Origin: Lachnospiraceae bacterium
Lineage (GTDB): Bacteria > Bacillota > Clostridia > Lachnospirales > Lachnospiraceae
NCBI GenBank assembly: GCA_017408735.1
Contig: JAFQUB010000011.1
Span: 1-64,000, forward strand
Reading direction: 5' to 3'
Length of the DNA: 64,000 nucleotides
Part shown: positions 8,168 through 16,976 of the stretch, one piece after another
Layout: each line of letters begins with the position of its first letter
How positions within the stretch are numbered: the first letter of the stretch is position 1
Made by a program: the position numbers and the translations under genes
Notes under the pieces: model-generated
What the model saw: only the letters and a program-made list of their open reading frames with translations
Databases searched by the model: none
Told to the model about the DNA's origin: nothing

Positions 8168-10636
8168 ATGGCAAGACCAAAATTCGACAAAGATATGTTT
8201 AAGAGAAGCGTGGAATACAATGTAAAAACACTTTTCCGTAAACAGCTGAAAGAGGCTGATGATCAGCAGATTTTTCAGGCGGTGTCTTACGCAGTAAAGG
8301 ATAATATTATTGATGCATGGTTAGCTACACAGAAGGAGTATGAAAAGTCAGACCCAAAGACCGTGTATTATTTATCCATGGAATTCTTAATGGGGAGAGC
8401 ATTGGGAAACAACTTAATCAACCTTACTTACTATGATGAAGTAAAAGAAGCATTAGAGGAATTAGGTGTGGATATCAATGTGATAGAAGACCAGGAACCG
8501 GATGCTGCGTTAGGTAACGGTGGTTTAGGACGACTGGCAGCATGTTTCTTAGATTCCCTTGCAACTTTGGGATATTCCGCATATGGCTGTGGTATCCGTT
8601 ACCGTTACGGTATGTTTAAACAGAAAATTGAGAACGGTTTTCAGGTGGAAGTGCCGGACCAGTGGTTAAAAGATGGGAATCCATTTGAATTGCGCCGTCC
8701 GGAATACGCTACAGAAGTAAAATTCGGTGGAAATATTCATATAGAATATGACAAAGAAACACAGCGTAACGTGTTTATTCAGCAGAATTACAGTTCCGTA
8801 TTGGCAGTTCCATACGATTTTCCAATTGTAGGTTACGGAAACAATGTGGTAAATACACTTCGTATCTGGGATGCACAGGCAATCAACGAGTTTCATTTAG
8901 ATTCCTTCGATAAAGGAGATTATCAGAAGGCAGTGGAACAGGAAAATCTGGCAAAAACCATTGTAGAAGTATTATATCCAAACGACAATCATTACGCTGG
9001 TAAAGAACTTCGTTTAAAACAGCAGTATTTCTTTATTTCTGCCAGCGTACAGACTGCAATTAAGAAATATAAAGACAAACATGATGACATTAAAAAGTTC
9101 CATGAAAAAGTAACCTTCCAGTTGAATGATACCCATCCAACGGTAGCAGTAGCAGAATTAATGAGAATTCTCATGGACGAAGAAGGACTTTCCTGGGATG
9201 AAGCATGGGATGTAACCACAAAGACTTGTGCGTACACCAACCATACCATTATGGCAGAAGCACTGGAAAAATGGCCAATCGAATTATTCTCCAGATTGCT
9301 TCCAAGAATCTATCAGATTGTAGAAGAAATCAACCGTCGTTTTGTACTGGAAATTGAAAAGAAATATCCGGGCAATCAGGAAAAAATCCGCAAGATGGCA
9401 ATTATCTACGATGGTCAGGTAAAAATGGCGCATTTGGCAATTGCAGCAGGTTATTCCGTAAACGGTGTTGCGGCACTTCATACAGAAATTTTAAAGAATC
9501 AGGAATTAAGAGATTTCTATGAAATGATGCCGGAGAAATTCAATAACAAAACAAATGGTATTACACAGCGTCGTTTCCTGTTACATGGAAATCCACTGTT
9601 GGCAAAATGGGTAACAGACCATATCGGAGATGAATGGATTACAGACCTGTCCCAGATGAGCAAGCTGAAAATCTATGCAGATGACGAAAAAGCCCAGCAG
9701 GAATTTATGAATATCAAATACCAGAACAAAGTACGTCTGGCAAAATATATCAAAGAACACAACGGCATTGAAGTAGACCCACGTTCCATCTTCGACGTAC
9801 AGGTAAAACGTCTTCATGAGTACAAACGTCAGTTGCTTAATATTTTACACGTAATGTACTTGTACAATGAAATTAAAGAACACCCGGAAATGGAATTCTA
9901 TCCAAGAACCTTTATTTTCGGTGCCAAGGCAGCGGCAGGATACCGCAGAGCAAAGCTTACTATCAAGTTGATTAATGCTGTAGCCTCAGTGATTAATAAT
10001 GACCGCTCCATCGAAGGAAAGATGAAAGTAGTATTTATTGAAGATTACAGAGTATCCAATGCAGAGCTTATCTTTGCAGCAGCAGATGTCAGTGAACAGA
10101 TTTCTACTGCAAGTAAAGAAGCTTCCGGTACCGGTAATATGAAATTTATGTTAAACGGTGCGTTGACATTGGGAACCATGGATGGAGCAAACGTAGAAAT
10201 CGTGGAAGAAGTAGGTGCAGAAAATGCCTTTATCTTCGGATTATCTTCCGATGAAGTTATTAACTACGAACAGCATGGTGGCTACAATCCAATGGAAATT
10301 TTCAATAATGACCAGGATGTAAGAAAAGTGCTGATGCAGTTAATCAACGGATTCTATTCACCGAATGATCCGGATATGTTTAGAGAAATTTATGATTCTC
10401 TGTTGAATACGAACAGCAGTGACAGAGCGGATACCTATTTTATATTAAAAGATTTCCGGTCATATATAGAAGCACAGAAGAGAGTAGAAGAAGCTTATCG
10501 AGATGAGGAAGGCTGGGCAAAGAGTGCTATATTAAATACAGCCTGCTCCGGTAAATTTACTTCCGACAGAACAATTCAGGAATATGTAGATGAAATTTGG
10601 CATTTAGATAAAGTAACCGTAGAAATAGAAGAATAG
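8168..10636 (+). CDS. glgP: Glycogen phosphorylase
   Basis: An 822-residue glycosyltransferase family 35 enzyme that releases glucose 1-phosphate from glycogen or maltodextrin with pyridoxal phosphate. The cofactor motif is EASGTGNMKFMLNG, with the PLP lysine at about residue 659. The motifs NGGLGRLAACFLDSLATLGY and QLNDTHPTVA are also present, and the length is standard. It starts with an ATG after a very strong AAGGAGGAGGTACAAC. It is monocistronic here, bounded by the upstream ATPase and a strong terminator; no other glycogen genes are in the window. Confidence 0.97.
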   Translation: MARPKFDKDMFKRSVEYNVKTLFRKQLKEADDQQIFQAVSYAVKDNIIDAWLATQKEYEKSDPKTVYYLSMEFLMGRALGNNLINLTYYDEVKEALEELGVDINVIEDQEPDAALGNGGLGRLAACFLDSLATLGYSAYGCGIRYRYGMFKQKIENGFQVEVPDQWLKDGNPFELRRPEYATEVKFGGNIHIEYDKETQRNVFIQQNYSSVLAVPYDFPIVGYGNNVVNTLRIWDAQAINEFHLDSFDKGDYQKAVEQENLAKTIVEVLYPNDNHYAGKELRLKQQYFFISASVQTAIKKYKDKHDDIKKFHEKVTFQLNDTHPTVAVAELMRILMDEEGLSWDEAWDVTTKTCAYTNHTIMAEALEKWPIELFSRLLPRIYQIVEEINRRFVLEIEKKYPGNQEKIRKMAIIYDGQVKMAHLAIAAGYSVNGVAALHTEILKNQELRDFYEMMPEKFNNKTNGITQRRFLLHGNPLLAKWVTDHIGDEWITDLSQMSKLKIYADDEKAQQEFMNIKYQNKVRLAKYIKEHNGIEVDPRSIFDVQVKRLHEYKRQLLNILHVMYLYNEIKEHPEMEFYPRTFIFGAKAAAGYRRAKLTIKLINAVASVINNDRSIEGKMKVVFIEDYRVSNAELIFAAADVSEQISTASKEASGTGNMKFMLNGALTLGTMDGANVEIVEEVGAENAFIFGLSSDEVINYEQHGGYNPMEIFNNDQDVRKVLMQLINGFYSPNDPDMFREIYDSLLNTNSSDRADTYFILKDFRSYIEAQKRVEEAYRDEEGWAKSAILNTACSGKFTSDRTIQEYVDEIWHLDKVTVEIEE

Positions 10637-10646
10637 TAAGAAGTAA

Positions 10647-10675
10647 AAAGGTCTGCCGCATTGCGGCAGACCTTT
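10647..10675. terminator. Bidirectional terminator between glgP and the Fn3 gene
   Basis: AAAGGTCTGCCGC pairs with GCGGCAGACCTTT. T-runs occur on both strands, so it can end both glgP (plus) and the converging Fn3 gene (minus). Confidence 0.9.
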
Positions 10676-10695
10676 TTGAATAAGAATGATATATC

Positions 10696-11967
10696 TTAGT
10701 ATAAAGTCCAGTAGTAACCGTAGTCACCCTTTACAGTCTTTCCACCAAGTTTTTTCTGTGGAACAACTTTTACACAGTAATAACCATATCTTGAAATAGC
10801 AGAACCATTAATTCTACTGATTGTGCAAGAAGTTGAATTTCCACTTACGGTAGCAACCGCCTTCATATTTTTGGAAGATGTACCGGCATAAACTGTATAT
10901 TTGCTTGCACCTGTTACGGCTTTCCATCTTAATGTAAGAAGACCGTTATTAATAGTATAAGTTGTTTTAGACATATCTGCCTGGCTTAAGAAGTAGAATT
11001 TCTTAGACCAGCTAGCGTATTTCTTACCTTTAGAAGTCTTGATGTAAGGACGAACCTTTACAGACATGCTGCTGTTCTTTGGTGCTTTCTTAAAGGTGTA
11101 AGCATTCTTTGTTGTAGTAACTTTTTTGATGGATTTACCTTTTGCGTTGTAGAATTGTAATTCATATCCGTCAGCGATGTTTGTGTTTTTCCAGCTTACT
11201 TTTAAAGTAGATTTACCTGGTTTCCAGTGTGTACCTGTAACTTTAGTAATCTTAGATGGTAAAGTACACAGTGGGTATCCTGTAGATGGAAGTGCTTCCG
11301 CTGTAAATCCTGCTGTACTTGTCTTTGTAGCACAGACACTTACATAGTAAAGGTAGTCATTTTTCAATTTAGAACCTTTATATTTTGTTAATTTGTAAGA
11401 TTTAGATTTTGTGCTTCCATTCAATGTGTATGTGCTGTCGCCATATTTTTTAACGTATACGTTGTAACCGGTAGCATTTGCTACTCCAGACCAAGATGCG
11501 GAGATTGAATTCTTTCCTGCACCTGTCTGATTTACTTTGGAAACAGCAGCAGGTGCTGTAACTACCTGAATAGAATCAGAAACATCGGCTTCATCGTATG
11601 AAAGATCATTATTAACATTAACTACTGGCACAATTCTGACATAGTAAGTACTTCCGGCAGCTAAATTTGTGGAATAACCGATAGTAAATTCAGTGCCCTT
11701 GTAAGCTTCATCGATAAATGTCCAGTTTTTATTATCTGTAGACATCTGTGCACAATAACCAGCGGCACCGGATACGCCGTTGTATTCCAAAACAATGAAA
11801 TATTTTCCGTATTCCGTGTTATAGCTTCCGTAAGTCTGTTTCAAGTTAGTTGGTTTTCCTAAAGTTGCAGCTTCAGATGTGTTAGAAATCGCAATTGAAA
11901 ATACGAATGCTAACATGAAGGCGAAACAAATTTTAGAAAAATTAAATAGTTTCTTTCTGTTTTCCAT
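10696..11967 (-). CDS. Secreted fibronectin type III-like protein
   Basis: A 423-residue exported protein. The signal peptide runs from a basic start (MENRKK) through the FMLAFVFSIAI core to SEAA. The mature part is made of roughly four Fn3-like modules (about residues 36-130, 138-230, 235-325 and 330-423), with the typical GYNVYVK, YELQFYN and YTVYAG strands. It has no catalytic motif, no LPXTG and no membrane anchor, so it is likely released or held by partner proteins. The start has AAGGAGAAC upstream. Its first 111 residues are closely matched by a truncated copy at 16209-16544. Confidence 0.85.
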   Translation of the reverse strand: MENRKKLFNFSKICFAFMLAFVFSIAISNTSEAATLGKPTNLKQTYGSYNTEYGKYFIVLEYNGVSGAAGYCAQMSTDNKNWTFIDEAYKGTEFTIGYSTNLAAGSTYYVRIVPVVNVNNDLSYDEADVSDSIQVVTAPAAVSKVNQTGAGKNSISASWSGVANATGYNVYVKKYGDSTYTLNGSTKSKSYKLTKYKGSKLKNDYLYYVSVCATKTSTAGFTAEALPSTGYPLCTLPSKITKVTGTHWKPGKSTLKVSWKNTNIADGYELQFYNAKGKSIKKVTTTKNAYTFKKAPKNSSMSVKVRPYIKTSKGKKYASWSKKFYFLSQADMSKTTYTINNGLLTLRWKAVTGASKYTVYAGTSSKNMKAVATVSGNSTSCTISRINGSAISRYGYYCVKVVPQKKLGGKTVKGDYGYYWTLY

Positions 11968-12076
11968 TTCTTTTGTTCTCCTTATTCATTAAATATACTA
12001 TAGTAAACATAGAATAGTTTACATAAAAATTTCCAGCTAGTCAATTAGTTTTTCTTAGTAATACATTTTTTGTACA

Positions 12077-13825
12077 CTATTTTGTGATTTTTACGTTCTT
12101 TCCTGCCCCCGCAGATGTCAAAATTTTCTTATAAGATTTCAATTTTTTTGCAGGAACTTTAATTTTTGCCTTCTTATAAATTCCCTTAAATGCATTTTTT
12201 CCGACTTTTTTGGATTTTAATTTAGTGGTCTTAATTTGTATGGTTTTTAACTTTTTGCAGCCGTAAAATGCATTTTTTCCAATGGAGGATATATTTTTTC
12301 CGATTACAACTTTTTTAAGTTTTTTCTTCTTTTGTAGTGCTTTATTTGCAATAGAAGTCACTTTATAAGTTTTTTTGTTAATTTTTATGGTTGCCGGAAT
12401 GGTGACTGTGGTTACGTTATTGCTGGTTGGTTTTACATACTGTACAGTTCCTGCGGTTTTGGTGGCAACTTTTGTGACTTTATATACAGCTTTCGTCTTT
12501 TTGTCTGTAAAAACAGTTCCTTTTTTTATGGTAGGATTGACGGTTGGCACAGGTGTTGCCTGTGTGCCGGCTGTGGGACTGATAGCAGCTGTTGGTAATT
12601 TTTGTATCGATGTGGGACTTGCAGCTTCACTTGGTGTTGGTGCTGTTGTGGTCACTTCCGGACTAGGTGTTGCCGACGGATTAACTGTCAAAGTTAATGA
12701 AGGTGTTGCCGACAGAGTTACAGATGGCACTACGGATGGCGTTGTGGTTGGAGTGATAGTCTGCGTAACCGTTGGTGCTGGTGTAGATGTCAGGTTTGCA
12801 GGTGTTGGTGAAACCGTTATGGTTACCACTGTTGTTGGCGATGGTATAGGCGTAGCCGTTGGGTCCGGTAACTGCTGTGTTCCATCGCTGGAAACGGTTC
12901 CTGCATAAGTATAAAGCTGTTCAGCTTCGTGACTTAAATGGATTGCCGGACGTATACCGTTTTGTGTAAATGCAACGGAGGAACCTTTGGTGTATATTAC
13001 TCCGTTTGGTTGTATGTAAAGTGCAGTAAGATTAGTAGCTCCGCTTGTGGAAAGCCACCATTTGGAAAAACCCATAGTATCGAAATACACTCCCATTGCG
13101 TGGGCATAATCACTGCTTAAGCATTTTCTTGCCTCATCAGAAATAAATCCATAATTTGCAGAAGTACTTTCACTTACTTCATTTAATGTAAGCAGCTTGA
13201 TTTTTTCATTTCCGGAAAGAACTAATTGCTCCTGTTCTTCTGCGGTAAATGCCCGGAAAATGAAACCTTTCTTGCTGAAATCAAAATCTATATTACTTTC
13301 CGTCCCGGCAAAGCTGTTCAGCCAGCTTCGTAACATACTTTCTTCCCAGTAAGCAGGTGTTGCCATGTGGTTAAATCTCTGGGTATCAAGAATTTTATCA
13401 GAAACCAGATAAATTTCAGTTTCGCTGACATCCAGCACACGCCATTTAATCGGTTCATATTTAAAATAATGGTAAACATTGTCATCTTCCCAGTTGTAAG
13501 CTAAAAGTGCAGTACTGGTGGCGTCTTTTTTCTGCATTCGATGATACTTTTCAGTGCCGATGGTAACATCTCCGTTGTGGTCCCAGCCTGCAGCATTTTG
13601 TAAGCTGTTGTAAACATCGCTGTCTGTGGTAGCTGTAATTTCTGTCTGCGGGTAGCTTCCAAAATAAACACAGTCCCATGTCACGGTATCTCCAATGGTT
13701 GGAGCATGAAGTGTTGTGTTGTTTTCCGCTTTTGCGGTATAGGTGTCGGTTATTCCCAGTGTTGAGGTAAGTGCCACCAAAGCGGCCAGACACCCTGCGC
13801 CTATTTTCTTGTGTAATTTATTCAT
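12077..13825 (-). CDS. Secreted DUF6273 protein with Thr/Pro linker and LRR_5 C-terminus
   Basis: A 582-residue protein in three parts. After a signal peptide (LAALVALTSTLGITDTYTAKA) comes a DUF6273-type domain (about residues 40-305), with WDCVYFGSYPQTEI, IKWRVLDVSETEIYLVS and ESMLRSWLNSFA. Next is a long Thr/Pro/Ser/Val linker (about 315-430). The C-terminus (about 435-582) is a BspA-type LRR_5 module with VTSIANKALQKKKKLKKV and ISSIGKNAFYGCKKLKTI repeats. Extracellular display is the likely fate; the function is unknown. It lies 16 bases after the metallophosphoesterase gene, so the two form an operon. The same linker-plus-LRR design recurs in the protein at 45704-49270. Confidence 0.85.
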   Translation of the reverse strand: MNKLHKKIGAGCLAALVALTSTLGITDTYTAKAENNTTLHAPTIGDTVTWDCVYFGSYPQTEITATTDSDVYNSLQNAAGWDHNGDVTIGTEKYHRMQKKDATSTALLAYNWEDDNVYHYFKYEPIKWRVLDVSETEIYLVSDKILDTQRFNHMATPAYWEESMLRSWLNSFAGTESNIDFDFSKKGFIFRAFTAEEQEQLVLSGNEKIKLLTLNEVSESTSANYGFISDEARKCLSSDYAHAMGVYFDTMGFSKWWLSTSGATNLTALYIQPNGVIYTKGSSVAFTQNGIRPAIHLSHEAEQLYTYAGTVSSDGTQQLPDPTATPIPSPTTVVTITVSPTPANLTSTPAPTVTQTITPTTTPSVVPSVTLSATPSLTLTVNPSATPSPEVTTTAPTPSEAASPTSIQKLPTAAISPTAGTQATPVPTVNPTIKKGTVFTDKKTKAVYKVTKVATKTAGTVQYVKPTSNNVTTVTIPATIKINKKTYKVTSIANKALQKKKKLKKVVIGKNISSIGKNAFYGCKKLKTIQIKTTKLKSKKVGKNAFKGIYKKAKIKVPAKKLKSYKKILTSAGAGKNVKITK

Positions 13826-13841
13826 AGAGTTAGTCCCCCCC

Positions 13842-15971
13842 TTACTGTTCGAAACTAATGGTCAGTTCGTTGATATTAGAGTTGTATAAAAATGTTACCT
13901 TGTTTCCGACGGACAATCCGCTGATGGTAATGCTTTTTCCTCTGGTACTAGACGGATCAGCAAGACTGTAATCCTGGCACATGCCATCTGCAAAAACAAC
14001 ACCGGTACTTTCTGCAACACAATTATAGGTTGAGGTGGTAGTATCATAAACATTTAAACTGATGTTGTTGGTGTTTTTTGCGGTATAAGTACAAACATAA
14101 AGTCCATTTCCTTTTTTGGAGAAATAGGTATCAACATCATCCCAACTATGCACCCCATCACTGTAGTAGCGTAATGCATAATGGGTGGAGGATATAAGTT
14201 GTCCATCACTGCCTTCCACATTTCCATGAATAATTGCGTAAAGCTGTCCGCTTGCATATTTCAAATCAGTCACTGCTTTAGTTGGATTTGCAAGTGCAGC
14301 ATTGTTTTTGTAATTATAATAATGTTTCTTCAAATTCTGGTACTGGTCGTAAGAAGCGTAAATATAATATTTTTCCATCATATTTTTCGTGATGGTTAAA
14401 GCTTCGTCCAAAGTAGCACTTGCAGAAATAATCTCTTTTTGTGGAATTAAGGTTTCATAAACCGGAAGCATTGTATTTCTTGTTTCCGCAAGGATAACAG
14501 GCTCAGAATAACGGGAACCCTCCATAATATAGCAGTATGCCGGATAAATCTTTTCTTCTGTTAAATTTGCTCCATAATATACCACATAGTTTTCGTAAGT
14601 TTCCACATAATACCCCTGAGAATTCAAACCTTTGCCGTCATTTGCGGAGGAACTGCTGTCATATTCAATATCACCGTTTTCATTGAGATAAGTGGTTCCA
14701 ACAACAGCAGGATTGTGAATCATGTTACAGGCATTACCATTCTCATTAGAATAATTATTTCCGAGATAGAAATCCTGATGGGTGTGACCTGACATCCAGA
14801 TGACATCTTTATAAGTTTCCAGGAGTTTTTTAAATTCTGTGTTTTGGTCCATACCGGAAATAGTATTTCCATTGGAATTCTTCATACCATTGGCATACAT
14901 ATGTCCGTTATAGTAGGAGGAAACATAACCATTGCCGGTTGGTGTCCAGGTATCTCCCGGTCCATAACCACGGAAGGTTGCGTGTTCAATAATATATATA
15001 TTTACATTAGTTCCGTAAAAGGTATCCAGTAAATCTTTTAACCATTCGATCTGTTCCTTTGAAAAATTATCGTAAGTTGCAGGTGCATGGCCGTTTTCCA
15101 GTGCCATAAAAATAAACACATCACCGGTAGTTTTCTCCACAACATAATAATATGGTTTGTTGGAACATAAATTTGCAAAGGTGCTGTCCGTTCCGGTTGT
15201 TCTATTGAACGCTAAATTGCCTTTGTAATCGTAGGTCTTAACACCGTTTGTAACACCTTGTCCGTCTTTACTGGATTCATCGCGCATATCATGGTTTCCA
15301 TTGGTTTCCCAGACAGGATTGGTGTAATCAGAGTCGGCTAAAATTTTTTCATACACATCCCATTCTTCTGCAAAACCTTTTGCATTGGTTACTGCATCAC
15401 CGGAAGAAACAATAAAGTCTGTATCCATATTTGCTGCATATTTTAACGCATTTTTCCAGTTCTTTTGACAATTGGTATAATACACTTCTGTATCAATATG
15501 AACATCGGAATAGGAGTTAAAAGTATAAAGCAGATTTCCGGTCCCTCGTGTCAACTGCTTGCTGCCGGGAATATCATAAACAGCTGCCGCATCTGCTACA
15601 TTCAGCTTTTCTGTACTGGTGGTAGCAATTATTTTTGTTGCCCCGGCAGGAATTGCGGTGTGATACCCAAAAGTAAAAGCCTTGCTTTTCCCGGCTCCTA
15701 CATTCATGGAAGTAATTTCATAATAACCATCCAATGCTTTTACATCGTCAGCCCAGTACAAATAGTAAGTTCCGGCAGACTGGGCCGTAAAAGTCACAGT
15801 CCCTTCAGCATACCCGCTAGTGGCTGCGTCTTCCCCGCTAAATTCGTAGCAAATTTCATTTCCATTTGCCCCATAAACAGCGATAGGCATCTGTACAGGT
15901 GTTATACACATTGCAAGCGCCAACCCGGCTGATAAAAGCCCTTTTGTAGATTTTCTTTTCGTTTTTCTCAT
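13842..15971 (-). CDS. Secreted metallophosphoesterase
   Basis: A calcineurin-like phosphoesterase of 709 residues with a signal peptide (LLSAGLALAMCITPVQMPIAVYGA). The metal-binding blocks occur in order: SDVHID, GDAVTN, GNHDMR and GHTHQD (about residues 160-400). This is the complete D-x-H, G-D, G-N-H-D and G-H-x-H set, so an active enzyme is likely. The substrate is unknown; secreted members act on nucleotides, phospholipids or teichoic acids. About 150 N-terminal residues form a beta-rich accessory region. The ATG at 15971 is chosen because AAAGGGG precedes it; the longer in-frame start at 15992 lacks a site. It leads a two-gene operon with the DUF6273 gene. Confidence 0.9.
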   Translation of the reverse strand: MRKTKRKSTKGLLSAGLALAMCITPVQMPIAVYGANGNEICYEFSGEDAATSGYAEGTVTFTAQSAGTYYLYWADDVKALDGYYEITSMNVGAGKSKAFTFGYHTAIPAGATKIIATTSTEKLNVADAAAVYDIPGSKQLTRGTGNLLYTFNSYSDVHIDTEVYYTNCQKNWKNALKYAANMDTDFIVSSGDAVTNAKGFAEEWDVYEKILADSDYTNPVWETNGNHDMRDESSKDGQGVTNGVKTYDYKGNLAFNRTTGTDSTFANLCSNKPYYYVVEKTTGDVFIFMALENGHAPATYDNFSKEQIEWLKDLLDTFYGTNVNIYIIEHATFRGYGPGDTWTPTGNGYVSSYYNGHMYANGMKNSNGNTISGMDQNTEFKKLLETYKDVIWMSGHTHQDFYLGNNYSNENGNACNMIHNPAVVGTTYLNENGDIEYDSSSSANDGKGLNSQGYYVETYENYVVYYGANLTEEKIYPAYCYIMEGSRYSEPVILAETRNTMLPVYETLIPQKEIISASATLDEALTITKNMMEKYYIYASYDQYQNLKKHYYNYKNNAALANPTKAVTDLKYASGQLYAIIHGNVEGSDGQLISSTHYALRYYSDGVHSWDDVDTYFSKKGNGLYVCTYTAKNTNNISLNVYDTTTSTYNCVAESTGVVFADGMCQDYSLADPSSTRGKSITISGLSVGNKVTFLYNSNINELTISFEQ

Positions 15972-16164
15972 ATGTTTCCCCTTTGTAATCACTGCGTAAA
16001 ATTAACTTAAATTTTCTTAAATATCATAACATATCCTAAAAAAAGCCTCAAGTTTCAGCTGTAAATGGCAAATTAATATATCTAAACTTACTGTCTTTCA
16101 GTCCCAGCCCCAGAAGAAACAACAACTTAGAGTAAAATATTAGTTGGCAAAAAGTTAAAAAAAT

Positions 16165-16191
16165 AAAAGGAAGAGGTCGAAACCTCTTCCC
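16165..16191 (-). terminator. Terminator of the truncated Fn3 gene
   Basis: Read on the minus strand, GGAAGAGGT and ACCTCTTCC form a hairpin with a short TTCG-type loop, followed by TTTTATTTTTTT. Confidence 0.85.
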
Positions 16192-16208
16192 AATCTCATA
16201 AATAAATC

Positions 16209-16544
16209 TTATCTTACATAGTATGTGCTTCCGGCATTTAATTTGGTTTTGTCACCAATAGTGAAAATGGTTCCCTGGTAAGCTTCATCTATAAATTTCC
16301 AGTTCTTATTATCTGTAGACATCAGTGCGAAATAACCACAAGCGCCGGATACACGGTTGTATTCCAAATTAATGTAATATTTTCCGTAAGTAGTGCTGTA
16401 GCTTCCATAAGTCTGTTTTAAGTTTGTTGGTTTTCCTAAAGTTGCTGCTTCTGATGTGTTAGAAATTGCAAGTGAAAATACAAATGCTAACATAAAAGCA
16501 AGACAAATTTTAGAAAAATTAAATAGTGTCTTTTTGTTTTTCAT
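16209..16544 (-). pseudogene. Truncated copy of the Fn3-like secreted protein
   Basis: This 111-residue reading frame repeats the signal peptide and first Fn3 module of the gene at 10696-11967 (shared strings: LFNFSKIC, ATLGKPTNLKQTYGSY, MSTDNKNW, AGSTYYVR). It stops directly after YYVR, where the long paralogue continues for another 310 residues. A terminator follows at once. It may be a remnant, or a functional single-domain secreted peptide because signal peptide, ribosome binding region and terminator are intact. The sequence past the stop no longer resembles the paralogue. Confidence 0.75.
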
Positions 16545-16619
16545 TTTTTTCTCATTATTAATTCTTAATTCATTTATTTAAACATAGAACAGTTTATAAA
16601 AATAATAAGAAATAGTCAA

Positions 16620-16924
16620 TTATTTTTTCTTAACAGTACATCCTTCGATTTCTACATACTGTCCTTTTTTTAACTTAATTGTGACAGTTTTTTTGGATTT
16701 AGAAAGATAATAACGATCATATTTATATTTTGTATTTAATCCACGGTCTGTTGTTGCTATGTAGACACAACCGGAAGTTTTCCCTTTAGCAAGTGTAAAC
16801 TTATAAGTTCCTGCTGCAAAACCACATCCTACCTTTACAGTAGTTCCTTCAGATGGACCATATTTATTTAAATTTTTTAAGGAAAAAATACTTTTGTTAA
16901 CTTTTTTAATTGGTGAACATGTCC
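16620..16924 (-). pseudogene. Headless gene fragment encoding a small beta-rich secreted-type domain
   Basis: The minus strand has an open frame with no ATG, GTG or TTG start. Its translation ends ...TVTIKLKKGQYVEIEGC then TVKKK and a stop, and contains GPSEGTTVKVGCGFAAGTY and CVYIATTDRGL. The composition (Gly, Tyr, Lys, paired Cys) is that of the neighbouring secreted proteins, but the signal peptide is missing. A strong AAAGGAGG lies directly upstream, though the only ATG after it (two bases away) is out of frame and hits a stop after four codons. Deletion of the 5' end of a secreted protein gene is the simplest reading. Confidence 0.5.
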
Positions 16925-16976
16925 TCCTTTTAATTATTGAATATAAAATATACTACCCACAAGTTATTAATTACAT

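Noticed and set aside
12375-12908. Plus-strand 177-residue open frame
   Set aside because: It is antisense to the Thr/Pro linker of the DUF6273 gene; the low-complexity DNA keeps other frames open. No binding site or family.
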